Below are positions 15,257 through 22,484 of a stretch of 53,542 nt of DNA, piece by piece. Every line of letters starts with the position of its first letter. Within the stretch, counting starts at the first letter, position 1. The stretch covers positions 1 through 53,542 of the forward strand of contig CAYMVO010000008.1 of the NCBI GenBank assembly GCA_964393975.1, given 5' to 3'. This DNA is from CALVNN01 sp964393975 (GTDB taxonomy: Bacteria > Bacillota > Clostridia > Christensenellales > UBA1242). Under the pieces are notes generated by a model. The model was not told where the DNA came from, ran no database searches, and saw only the letters and a list, made by a program, of their open reading frames with translations. The position numbers and the translations under genes are program-made.

Positions 15257-16606
15257 TCATTTACCGAGACAAAATTTTGAAAAGATAGCGTCTAAGACTT
15301 CTTCGGTGATGACTTTACCGGTTATTTCGCCCATATTATTCCATGCGTCTTTTAAATGCACACTTATACAATCAAGACTGACAATATCAATGTTGTCTAG
15401 CGCTAAGGCTAATTTATGTAGTGCTGATTGTAGGCAGGCGAGGTGTCTAGTATTTGTGATAAATAAGGCGTTGGCGTCAAAATCATTTACGCATAGCGAC
15501 TTTATTAGTCTTTTGAGGTCATTTAGAGCGGTTTGGTCGTGTGCCGATGTTTCTATAATGTGAGCGGTAGGTAATAGCGAAGATATTTTATCAAACATAT
15601 CAAATTGCTTTATATCAGACTTGTTGAGAGCGACTATGATGGGTTTGCTTTCTTTTGCGCAAATACTAATTATCCGCTCGTCCTCTGCATCTAGAGGTGT
15701 TGCGCTATCTAGCACTAGTAGGAGCAAATGCGCTTCATTTATGGCGCGGATAGACCTTTCTATACCTATTTTTTCCACGGTGTCGTTACTATCGTGGATG
15801 CCGGCTGTGTCGGTTAAGTTTACCCTTATACTGTCAAACACATAACTTTCTCGCAATATATCTCGTGTGGTACCTGCTATATCCGTGACAATGGCGCGGT
15901 CGTAGGCGAGTAACCCGTTTAAAAGGCTAGACTTGCCAACATTAGGCTTTCCTACTATCGCGACATTGATACCGCTACTAATGATACTACCTGTCTTGCT
16001 AGTGTCAATGAGGGCGGAGATATCTTTTGCTACTAGAGAGATCTTATTTTTTATGCTTTCGGTGGTCTCGTACTCAATATCCTCGTCTGGGTAATCTAGC
16101 GCCACATCGATCTCGGCTAAGATATCGGTGAGGGCTGATTGGATATTTTCGGTCTTGTCCTTTAGGGTGCCTATGAGAAGATTGTAACCTGCTTTGAGCT
16201 CTGCCTCTGATTGCGCGTTTATGAGGTCAATAGTACCCTCGAGGGAGTCAAGACTGGTCTTGCCATTTAAAAACGCACGCTTTGAAAACTCGCCTGCCTC
16301 CGCTAGTCTTGCGCCACTCATAATAAGTGCCTCTAGTACGGCGTGGGATAACGCCATACCGCCGTGCAAATGAAACTCTACCACATCCTCACCCGTGAAA
16401 CTATTTGGCGCCTTGAAATAGATGACTAATCCTTTGTCGTGAATGTTGCCTGCGGTGACCTCGCATAGGTACATATATCGGGGTACAAAAACCTTGTCTT
16501 TTGTGAGTAGTTTTTTGCTAATGTCTAGCGCATTTTCTCCGCTGACTCTTATTATACTGATGCCGGCGGTGGTGTTGCCAGTCGCTAGCGCTACAATCGT
16601 ATCCAT
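15257..16606 (-). CDS. mnmE: tRNA uridine-5-carboxymethylaminomethyl modification GTPase MnmE
   Basis: MnmE has 449 residues and is full length. With MnmG it installs carboxymethylaminomethyl groups on tRNA wobble U34, using tetrahydrofolate and GTP. Visible are the N-terminal DTIVALATG segment, folate-binding HLHGG and FSKRAFLNGKTSLD, the inserted G domain with P-loop GKPNVGKSS (near residue 220) and TDIAGTTRD, and the essential C-terminal CLGK. MnmG and the usual rpmH-rnpA-yidC-jag neighbours are absent, so the gene is displaced from its common oriC-proximal position. The ribosome binding site is AGGAGG. With trmR-trhP it makes a second wobble-U34 system in the window. Confidence 0.96.
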   Translation of the reverse strand: MDTIVALATGNTTAGISIIRVSGENALDISKKLLTKDKVFVPRYMYLCEVTAGNIHDKGLVIYFKAPNSFTGEDVVEFHLHGGMALSHAVLEALIMSGARLAEAGEFSKRAFLNGKTSLDSLEGTIDLINAQSEAELKAGYNLLIGTLKDKTENIQSALTDILAEIDVALDYPDEDIEYETTESIKNKISLVAKDISALIDTSKTGSIISSGINVAIVGKPNVGKSSLLNGLLAYDRAIVTDIAGTTRDILRESYVFDSIRVNLTDTAGIHDSNDTVEKIGIERSIRAINEAHLLLLVLDSATPLDAEDERIISICAKESKPIIVALNKSDIKQFDMFDKISSLLPTAHIIETSAHDQTALNDLKRLIKSLCVNDFDANALFITNTRHLACLQSALHKLALALDNIDIVSLDCISVHLKDAWNNMGEITGKVITEEVLDAIFSKFCLGK

Positions 16607-16632
16607 ACAAACCTCCTAAAATGTATAGATAT

Positions 16633-16661
16633 ATTGTACCTTTTTATAATAAAATAGTCAA
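16633..16661 (-). promoter_or_regulatory. promoter of mnmE
   Basis: On the minus strand: TTGACT, 17 bp, TACAAT. It is divergent from the promoter at 16687-16715. Confidence 0.65.
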
Positions 16662-16686
16662 TAAAAAAATAATTTTGCATTAGATA

Positions 16687-16715
16687 TTGACATTAGGTGC
16701 GAGATTTGATAAAAT
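16687..16715 (+). promoter_or_regulatory. promoter of the 247-aa unknown gene
   Basis: TTGACA at 16687-16692, a 17-bp spacer and TAAAAT at 16710-16715, with TGA before the -10 (extended -10). Confidence 0.7.
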
Positions 16716-16746
16716 TGTATTAAATAAAAAATGAGGTAGGGATAGT

Positions 16747-17490
16747 ATGACGAGACCTGTATTGACCAAGGCTGTATTAAAGGGGTATCTAGATAAAAAT
16801 AGTGAGTACACATTGGAGGAGCGTGAGGAGGTGAAGCGTTATTTGGTGGCGCGCGTTGAGTGTCGTCGGGCTGAAATAGCGTTGAAGAGTGATCTAAAAA
16901 AGACTCTTGCTCCGTATTTGAATGAAGACTTTTACGCACTAATTGGCGTGGTGGAAAAGCAGTTGAGCGAGGGGTTTTACAATATGAATATCAATGAGGT
17001 AAAGCATCATAAGCACGTGCCAAAGAGTAATTATATGGATTATTTGAGCGTGGAGGAGCTCACGGGGCTCAAGTATCTTAGATGTGCTATGATTAAAGAT
17101 TTGCGTGATATAAGAGATTATGATGCGGGATTAGATAAACTTTGCTATAGTGCGACGAGGATAGGTAAAGGGGTGCGCAAGTGGTTTATTGAAAAGTATG
17201 GCGTCACACCTGAGGATATGCCTGCGGAAAAGTTGAGTTATACTTGTTGTGTTAGTAAGAGTAAAAAGCTTGAAAAAGTGATAAACGAGCTCACTGAAAA
17301 ACCACGTGAAGTACAAAAAGTAGAGGCGGTAGAGAAAGTGGAAAAGGCGCAAAAAGTAGCAAATACTGATTGTGTTAGTGGGCTAACGCAAGAGGATTAT
17401 GATGAGATAGAGGCTATCTTGGCGGAGAGTGTTCTTCCTAGACGTAAATCAAATCAAAGACAAACTACATTGGATGAGTTTACTATATAG
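16747..17490 (+). CDS. protein of unknown function with a clamp-binding-like C-terminus
   Basis: This 247-residue soluble protein is one I do not recognise. Residues 1-165 look helical and folded (LTLEEREEVKRYLVARVECRRAEIAL-type helices and a conserved-looking RIGKGVRKWFIEKYG). A Lys/Glu/Val-rich linker covers about 185-210. An acidic helix and a basic tail then end in RQTTLDEFTI. That tail resembles a sliding-clamp-interacting peptide (QxxLxxF), which would suggest a role in DNA replication or repair, but this is speculative. There is no signal peptide or membrane segment. It has its own promoter and terminator; the ribosome binding site is GAGGTAGGGA. Confidence 0.65.
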   Translation: MTRPVLTKAVLKGYLDKNSEYTLEEREEVKRYLVARVECRRAEIALKSDLKKTLAPYLNEDFYALIGVVEKQLSEGFYNMNINEVKHHKHVPKSNYMDYLSVEELTGLKYLRCAMIKDLRDIRDYDAGLDKLCYSATRIGKGVRKWFIEKYGVTPEDMPAEKLSYTCCVSKSKKLEKVINELTEKPREVQKVEAVEKVEKAQKVANTDCVSGLTQEDYDEIEAILAESVLPRRKSNQRQTTLDEFTI

Positions 17491-17499
17491 TTTTTGAAG

Positions 17500-17527
17500 A
17501 CTGTAGACGGATGTCTATGGTTTTTTT
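17500..17527 (+). terminator. terminator after the 247-aa gene
   Basis: A stem 17500-17508 / 17513-17521 with two G-U pairs and loop GGAT, followed by a run of seven T (17521-17527). Confidence 0.65.
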
Positions 17528-17547
17528 ACAAGAGGATAATATCTTAA

Positions 17548-17645
17548 CCGCATTGTGACACCACCGAACCGCTATCGCGTTTCTCTCTGTTGGTCTTAGT
17601 GACGGGCACAAAAGTGCCTACTTAAGATGATATAGTGAGGTGTCT
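17548..17645 (+). repeat. dispersed intergenic repeat, copy G
   Basis: It contains ACCGAACCGC, TTGCG-like and GTTGGTCT segments, a small hairpin GGGCAC-AAAA-GTGCCT, then ACTTAAGATGATATAGTGAG and GTGTC. The order is the same as in copies A and C. Confidence 0.5.
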
Positions 17646-17730
17646 TGACGGGGATAAAAAAGGGGATAGATTGGTTTTTTCGCATAATGTGGACTTAGAT
17701 GAATATATTTAAATAATAATATTCAATATT

Positions 17731-17751
17731 AATAGCGTGCGCTATTTTTTT
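17731..17751 (+). terminator. terminator-like hairpin directly before the yabP ribosome binding site
   Basis: AATAGC at 17731-17736, loop GTGC and GCTATT at 17741-17746, followed by a T-run that abuts AAGGAGG. It may stop read-through from upstream or act as an attenuator. A weak sigma-E-like element lies upstream (GAATATA at 17701-17707 and TATTCAAT at 17720-17727), with a spacer of only 12. Confidence 0.4.
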
Positions 17752-17762
17752 AAGGAGGCGTT

Positions 17763-18041
17763 ATGGAAGAAAAAATCGTACAAAAAATTGGTGGGCATAC
17801 ACTCAATTTGAAAGGAAATCAACTCTTTATATCTGGTGTGGTAAAGGTAAAAAATGTAAATGAAAATGGCTTTGCGTGTGCTCTTAGCGGGCGTATGCTC
17901 TTAGCGAGCGGGAGCGGGATACATATATTGAGTCTTGATGTGGAAAAGGGCGAGGTAATGCTAGAGGGCAATTTTAACGGGTTTAAGTACACGGCGGGCG
18001 GGGGCACTAGGCAAAATCTTATTAAAAGGATATTTGGATAA
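17763..18041 (+). CDS. yabP: sporulation protein YabP
   Basis: This 92-residue protein of the YabP/YqfC family consists of short beta-strands throughout. The family core is HTLNLKGNQLFISGVVKVKN, later followed by SLDVEKGEVMLEGNFNGFKY. In B. subtilis yabP is transcribed in the mother cell under sigma-E and is needed for spore cortex formation with YabQ. The gene order yabP-yabQ-divIC is conserved here exactly, which supports the call. YabQ starts on the base after the YabP stop. The ribosome binding site is AAGGAGG. Confidence 0.85.
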   Translation: MEEKIVQKIGGHTLNLKGNQLFISGVVKVKNVNENGFACALSGRMLLASGSGIHILSLDVEKGEVMLEGNFNGFKYTAGGGTRQNLIKRIFG

Positions 18042-18359
18042 ATGCTGTATCAAGAAAATCAATTTTTGATATTTTTATTTACATTTTTAGTTGGTGGCGG
18101 GGCGTGTGTTTTGTGGGGGATGTTGAATCTATGCTTTTCTAGGATAAAATCAAAAATCATTTTGGGTATCAAAGATGCCGTGTGTATGATTTTGATAGGA
18201 GCATTGATGTTTGTTAGCATTTTGTTTTTTAATTATGGTGAAGTGCGGGCTTATATAGTGGTGGGGTATTTTTTGGGATTTTACCTTGTTATGAAAACAT
18301 ATAAATTTATACTTGCAAAATTCTCTTTAAAGTTGTATAATTTTAATAATAAAAAATAA
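18042..18359 (+). CDS. yabQ: spore cortex biosynthesis membrane protein YabQ
   Basis: This 105-residue protein has about three transmembrane helices (residues 7-30, 42-62 and 66-90), in the YabQ pattern. YabQ localises to the forespore outer membrane and is required for cortex peptidoglycan synthesis. Sequence conservation is low for this family, so position between yabP and divIC carries much of the weight. The ATG immediately follows the yabP stop, implying translational coupling, with the ribosome binding site inside yabP (AAAAGGA). Confidence 0.75.
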   Translation: MLYQENQFLIFLFTFLVGGGACVLWGMLNLCFSRIKSKIILGIKDAVCMILIGALMFVSILFFNYGEVRAYIVVGYFLGFYLVMKTYKFILAKFSLKLYNFNNKK

Positions 18360-18367
18360 AAGGGGAT

Positions 18368-18649
18368 TTGACAATGACGGAAAAGAAAGCGAAAAGAAAT
18401 ATTATTCTTATAACGATATTGGCTGTGTTTTTAGTATTTACGCTCATTGTCATTTTGGTTTTTCAGTATGCTAGTTTTTGGGAGCTCAAGACAAAGGAAT
18501 ACAATTTGCAAGAGCAGTTAAAACAATTACAGACCGAACACGCTTTTTATGAGAAGGAATACGAGTATAAAAGTAGTGATGAGTATATTGAAGATTATGC
18601 GAGAGAAGTGCTAGGGTGGGGCAAGGAAGGTAGTAAATATTACAAATAA
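18368..18649 (+). CDS. divIC: septum formation initiator DivIC (FtsB family)
   Basis: This 93-residue bitopic division protein has a short cytoplasmic basic N-terminus, one transmembrane helix (about residues 11-33) and a coiled coil (about 38-62: KTKEYNLQEQLKQLQTEH). It ends with the family motif DEYIEDYAREVLGWGKEGSKYY, where REVLGW corresponds to the conserved AR-LG-V region. DivIC acts with DivIB and FtsL at the septum. It is the third gene of the yabP-yabQ-divIC cluster. The ribosome binding site is AAAGGGGA. Confidence 0.85.
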   Translation: MTMTEKKAKRNIILITILAVFLVFTLIVILVFQYASFWELKTKEYNLQEQLKQLQTEHAFYEKEYEYKSSDEYIEDYAREVLGWGKEGSKYYK

Positions 18650-18654
18650 AAATC

Positions 18655-18685
18655 CATTAGGATGTAAATCTTAATGGCTTTTTTG
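18655..18685. terminator. bidirectional terminator between divIC and uppP
   Basis: CCATTAGGA at 18655-18663 pairs TCTTAATGG at 18670-18678 (one G-U). T-runs lie on both strands, serving the convergent divIC and uppP. Confidence 0.75.
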
Positions 18686-18688
18686 TTG

Positions 18689-19450
18689 TTAGACTAGTCC
18701 TAAGATTAAAATCACTGCGACTAGTAAAATTAGATATATGCTAAAGTATATGAGGTTTGCTTTGCGGATGAGTCTTAGCATCCATTTTATCGCAATAAAT
18801 CCAAATATAAACGCGAATAACATACCAACAAGCGTAGGGAGGAGATTGAAAGTCGTGCTGTCAAATTGAAAAAATAATTCATACACTGCTGATGCTATGA
18901 TGATAGGAATACTCATTAAAAAACTAAATTCAGCGACCTCATCTTTTTTACTACCCATTATGAGACCTGTGGCGATTGTTGTACCCGAACGACTGACACC
19001 TGGTAAGGTAGCGAGTCCTTGTGCGATGCCGAGAACGATGGCGTTTGTGTTTGAAATAGGAGCATCGTTTTTGTATTTTTTTGCAATGTATTCGCTAATG
19101 GCTAGTATGATTGCAGTCAGTACAAAACCTATTAAAAAGAAATTACCGCTAAAGGTGCTCTCAATAAAAGTTTTAAAAAGGAGTACTATTATGACGGTTG
19201 GGATTGTCGCAAGATATAGTTTTATGGCGAGCGGTGAAAAGGGGTGTTTTATTAGTGATAAAATAGTTTTTCTAAAAATTATTATTACCGCTATTAGACT
19301 ACCTAGGTGCATTGCTATGTCAAACGATATGTTTTCACCTGTCATACCAAATAGTCTTTGCAGTAATACCAAATGCCCGCTAGATGATATCGGTAAAAAT
19401 TCCGTGAGACCTTGGACTGTGCCCATAATAATTGCTTCAATTATACTCAT
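18689..19450 (-). CDS. uppP: undecaprenyl-diphosphatase UppP (BacA)
   Basis: This integral membrane phosphatase of about 253 residues recycles undecaprenyl diphosphate, the lipid carrier of peptidoglycan synthesis; overexpression gives bacitracin resistance in other bacteria. Both active-site motifs are present: GLTEFLPISSSGHLVLL near the N-terminus and LPGVSRSGTTIATGL at about 158-172. About eight hydrophobic helices follow the BacA pattern. The frame extends to an ATG at 19483, but I start at 19450, where AGAGG lies 5 nt upstream and the family's usual IIEAIIMGTVQG N-terminus begins. Confidence 0.95.
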   Translation of the reverse strand: MSIIEAIIMGTVQGLTEFLPISSSGHLVLLQRLFGMTGENISFDIAMHLGSLIAVIIIFRKTILSLIKHPFSPLAIKLYLATIPTVIIVLLFKTFIESTFSGNFFLIGFVLTAIILAISEYIAKKYKNDAPISNTNAIVLGIAQGLATLPGVSRSGTTIATGLIMGSKKDEVAEFSFLMSIPIIIASAVYELFFQFDSTTFNLLPTLVGMLFAFIFGFIAIKWMLRLIRKANLIYFSIYLILLVAVILILGLV

Positions 19451-19505
19451 ATACACCTCTTTGTGGTTATTATATGTGGACAAGTGTGTAATTATGTAAT
19501 TTGAC

Positions 19506-19534
19506 TTGACAAAAGAGGGTGGTGAATGTATAAT
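19506..19534 (+). promoter_or_regulatory. consensus promoter of ychF
   Basis: TTGACA at 19506-19511, a 17-bp spacer and TATAAT at 19529-19534. The leader is about 24 nt, with GAGGT before the ATG. Confidence 0.85.
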
Positions 19535-19564
19535 AAATATATTTGTTTTTTGAGGTAATGTGAA

Positions 19565-20644
19565 ATGAAATTAGGTGTAGTTGGTTTGCCGAATGTTGGC
19601 AAAAGTACTTTATTTAACGCAATCACTAAGGCGGGAGCACAATGTGCAAATTATCCTTTTTGTACGATTGAACCGAATGTGGGAATGGTATTCGTTCCGG
19701 ATAAGAGACTAGATGTTTTGACCGAAATGTACAATGCGCAAAAGACCACGCCTGCTGTGATTGAGTTTGTGGATATAGCGGGGCTTGTGAAGGGCGCGAG
19801 TCATGGCGAGGGGCTCGGAAATAAGTTTTTGAGTCATATTCGTGAGGTGGACGCGATTGTCCACGTGGTGAGGTGTTATAATGATAGTAAGGTTATTCAC
19901 GTGGAGGGGACTGTTGATGCTGTTCGTGATGTGGAAATTATCAATTTGGAATTGATACTGGCTGACCTTGAGAGCGTGCAAAAGAGGCTAGAAAAAGCAA
20001 CTAAATTATTTAAAAGTGGTAACAAGGCGGAAGAGGCGAATGTGGCTCTTCTCACTAGACTAGAAAAACATTTATCCGATGGGAAGCTTGCTCGTACTTT
20101 ACTACTTAATGATGAGGAAAGAAAGCTTTTGAGGGAGTATTTTTTGCTAACGAGTAAACCTGTTCTTTATGTCGCAAACACCGATGATGACGGCGAGAAT
20201 GAGGAGGTGGTTGCTTTGAGAGAGTATGTGAAGGGCGAGGATGCGAAAGTCGTCGTTTTGTGTGCTAAGACTGAGGAGGAGTTGAGCGCGCTTGACGAGG
20301 AGGATAGAAAGCTTTTTCAAGAGGAATTAGGTATCGAGATTAGCGGACTAGATAAGTTAATCACTGCAGGATATTCGCTTTTAGGACTTATTAGTTATTT
20401 GACTGCGGGTGAGAAAGAGGTCCGCGCGTGGACTATTAAGCAGGGCACAAAAGCACCTCAGGCGGCGGGTGTGATACATACTGATTTTGAAAAAGGGTTT
20501 ATCCGTGCCGAAGTCGTGTCTTATGATGACTTAGTGGAAGCGGGTAGTCTCGTCAAAGCAAAGGAAAAAGGTAAAGTCCGTAGCGAAGGGAAAGATTACG
20601 TCGTTAAAGATGGCGATGTAATGCTATTTAGATTTAATGTTTAG
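19565..20644 (+). CDS. ychF: ribosome-associated P-loop NTPase YchF/OLA1
   Basis: YchF has 359 residues and is full length. It is an Obg-family NTPase that binds ribosomes and normally prefers ATP. P-loop GLPNVGKST is at 7-15, the DIAGLVKGASHGEGLGNKFL switch region follows, and the C-terminal TGS domain includes LISYLTAGEKEVRAWTIKQG. The nucleotide-specificity motif, usually NxxE in YchF, reads NTDD at 205-208, giving Asp at the fourth position as in true GTPases (NKxD). It is monocistronic, with a consensus promoter and its own terminator. Confidence 0.95.
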   Translation: MKLGVVGLPNVGKSTLFNAITKAGAQCANYPFCTIEPNVGMVFVPDKRLDVLTEMYNAQKTTPAVIEFVDIAGLVKGASHGEGLGNKFLSHIREVDAIVHVVRCYNDSKVIHVEGTVDAVRDVEIINLELILADLESVQKRLEKATKLFKSGNKAEEANVALLTRLEKHLSDGKLARTLLLNDEERKLLREYFLLTSKPVLYVANTDDDGENEEVVALREYVKGEDAKVVVLCAKTEEELSALDEEDRKLFQEELGIEISGLDKLITAGYSLLGLISYLTAGEKEVRAWTIKQGTKAPQAAGVIHTDFEKGFIRAEVVSYDDLVEAGSLVKAKEKGKVRSEGKDYVVKDGDVMLFRFNV

Positions 20645-20651
20645 AAAAAGA

Positions 20652-20684
20652 GTGTTGCTAATAATGAATGCAACACCCTTTTTT
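20652..20684 (+). terminator. terminator of ychF
   Basis: GTGTTGC at 20652-20658 and GCAACAC at 20670-20676 are followed by six T. The gap to 20874 also holds a weak hairpin (20703-20731) and a 17-bp direct repeat, TTTTATGAG(C/T)GAGTTTT, at 20739-20755 and 20772-20788. I see no gene there. Confidence 0.75.
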
Positions 20685-20874
20685 AGTGTTTGTTTCTTTT
20701 TTACCACTGTTTTTTAGGGGTTTCAAGTGGTTTTACATTTTTATGAGCGAGTTTTTGGGCGAAAGTCACACTTTTATGAGTGAGTTTTGCTTTTGCAGGC
20801 TTTGAATAATACTTTTATTGTCACATATTATTCTTAAATATAGCGTTGAAATTTAAAATAAAGGTGTATTATCG

Positions 20875-20903
20875 TTGACAAATAGCGGGGTGTGTTGTAT
20901 AAT
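20875..20903 (+). promoter_or_regulatory. consensus promoter of the T-box-glyS unit
   Basis: TTGACA at 20875-20880, a 17-bp spacer and TATAAT at 20898-20903. The start should be near 20910, just upstream of the T-box Stem I. Confidence 0.85.
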
Positions 20904-20909
20904 ATTAAT

Positions 20910-21092
20910 CGTATCAAAAGCGGTGAATTAAGTGTGGCAACTTAAGGAGCTTTTGGCGTTTTCTCAAAGCGTAGTTTGGGTTGTAGCAAGGCGTGAGAGC
21001 GGGATTGCTTTTGCGTGAAGTAGGGTGGAACAGCGAATTTACCTCGCCCCTACCATTTTAGGGTAAAAACTAAAATAGAAGAGGTATTAATT
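20910..21092 (+). ncRNA. T-box riboswitch of glyS, glycine-specific, probably translational
   Basis: A canonical antiterminator is present. GTAGGG 21020-21025, bulge TGGAACA 21026-21032 and GCGA 21033-21036 pair with TCGC 21044-21047 and CCCTAC 21048-21053. The TGGA in the bulge fits a tRNA end with discriminator U, as in tRNA-Gly. Stem I is only about 41 nt: CAAAAGC 20915-20921 with GCTTTTG 20949-20955. Its internal loop has GGA (a Gly codon) on the 3' side at 20946-20948. A Stem III candidate is 20985-20989 with 21005-21009. No T-run follows. Instead TACCTC at 21040-21045 can pair the Shine-Dalgarno region GAGGTA at 21081-21086, and CCCTA 21048-21052 can pair TAGGG 21059-21063. The two folds are mutually exclusive. 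Confidence 0.85.
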
Positions 21093-22472
21093 ATGGTTAA
21101 GAATTTGGACACTATTGTAAATCTTTGCAAAAGTAGAGGTATTATTTTTGCGGGATCTGAGATTTATGGCGGTATGGGTAATACTTGGGATTATGGTCCC
21201 GTCGGCGTTGAAATCAAAAACAATATCAAGCGAATGTGGTGGAAGAGGTTTGTGCAAGAAAACGACAACTCTTTTGGTGTGGATGCTGCTATCCTTATGA
21301 ACCCTCGCGTTTGGGAGGCGAGTGGTCACGTGGCTAGTTTTAATGATCCACTAGTTGACTGTAAGGTGTGTAAAAAGAGACTTAGAGCGGATAACTTGGT
21401 GGATGATTTTGCGGAAAAGCACAAAATTCAAGGTGTCATTGCTGACCTTATGAGCAATAGCGAAATGGATGATTTTATTGCGGAGCACAAGGTAAAATGT
21501 CCTAACTGCGGGAATGCTGATTTTACGAAAATTAGACAATTTGGTCTTATGTTTGAGACTAGTCGTGGTGTGACTGAGGAAAATCAAAACAAGATTTATC
21601 TAAGACCTGAGACCGCACAAGGCGAATTTGTCAATTATTTAAATATACAGCGCAGTAGTAGGGCAAAATTACCTTTTGGTATCGCACAAATAGGTAAGGC
21701 ATTTAGAAACGAGATCACACCGGGTAATTTTACTTTTAGAAGTATTGAGTTCGAACAAATGGAACATCAACTATTTTGCAAACCTGAAGATGGTGAAAAG
21801 TTTTTTAATGAATATAAAGCAAAAGCAAAACAATTTTTGCTGGACCTTGGTATCAAAGAGGAAAATTTGAGGTTTCACGACCACGATAAACTCGCTCATT
21901 ATGCCCTTGCCGCCACCGATATTGAGTATAGATATCCTATGGGGTTTAAGGAGTTGAATGGTATTCATAATAGAAGCGCCTATGACTTGACTCAGCATGA
22001 GAAGTTTAGCGGTAAGAGTATGCTTTATACCGATGCGCAAACGGGTGAGACTTGCACGCCAAATGTTATTGAAAATAGTATCGGTGCGGATAGACTGGCA
22101 CTAGCAGTTTTGTGCGAGGCATACGATGAGGAGATTTTGGAAAACGGCGAGACTCGTGTGGTGTTGCATTTGCATCCTAGCATCAGTGCGTATAAGGTGG
22201 CGGTGCTACCTTTGCAAAAAAATTTGAGCGAAAAGGCGACTGAAATATTAGCGAAACTCAAAAAATACTTTATGTGTGTATATGATGAGGCGGGCAGTAT
22301 TGGTAAACGTTATAGGAGACAAGACGAGATTGGTACACCTTTTTGTGTGACAATTGATTTTGATACACTTGATGACGATACTGTTACTATTAGGGAACGT
22401 GATACAATGGCGCAAATTCGTATAAAGGTTTGCGACTTGGTAGATTATATACAAAAAGCAATTCAATTTTAA
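21093..22472 (+). CDS. glyS: glycyl-tRNA synthetase, single-chain class II
   Basis: This 459-residue homodimeric-type GlyRS (the eukaryote/archaeon/Firmicute type, not alpha2-beta2) charges tRNA-Gly. Class II motifs are visible: the IYGGMGNTWDYGPVG start, motif 2 around AQIGKAFRNEITP with FRSIEFEQMEHQLF, and motif 3 near NVIENSIGADRLAL. A zinc-ribbon insertion has CKVC (about 90-93) and CPNCG (about 136-139). An anticodon-binding domain ends the protein. It is controlled by the T-box just upstream. The ribosome binding site GAGG is 8 nt before the ATG. gmk and metG follow closely, so they probably share the glycine-responsive transcript. Confidence 0.97.
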   Translation: MVKNLDTIVNLCKSRGIIFAGSEIYGGMGNTWDYGPVGVEIKNNIKRMWWKRFVQENDNSFGVDAAILMNPRVWEASGHVASFNDPLVDCKVCKKRLRADNLVDDFAEKHKIQGVIADLMSNSEMDDFIAEHKVKCPNCGNADFTKIRQFGLMFETSRGVTEENQNKIYLRPETAQGEFVNYLNIQRSSRAKLPFGIAQIGKAFRNEITPGNFTFRSIEFEQMEHQLFCKPEDGEKFFNEYKAKAKQFLLDLGIKEENLRFHDHDKLAHYALAATDIEYRYPMGFKELNGIHNRSAYDLTQHEKFSGKSMLYTDAQTGETCTPNVIENSIGADRLALAVLCEAYDEEILENGETRVVLHLHPSISAYKVAVLPLQKNLSEKATEILAKLKKYFMCVYDEAGSIGKRYRRQDEIGTPFCVTIDFDTLDDDTVTIRERDTMAQIRIKVCDLVDYIQKAIQF

Positions 22473-22484
22473 GGAGATTATAAT

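Noticed and set aside
17701..17727. Confident sigma-E promoter of yabP
   Set aside because: The two boxes only partly match and the spacer of 12 is shorter than usual, so it is mentioned only as a weak possibility.
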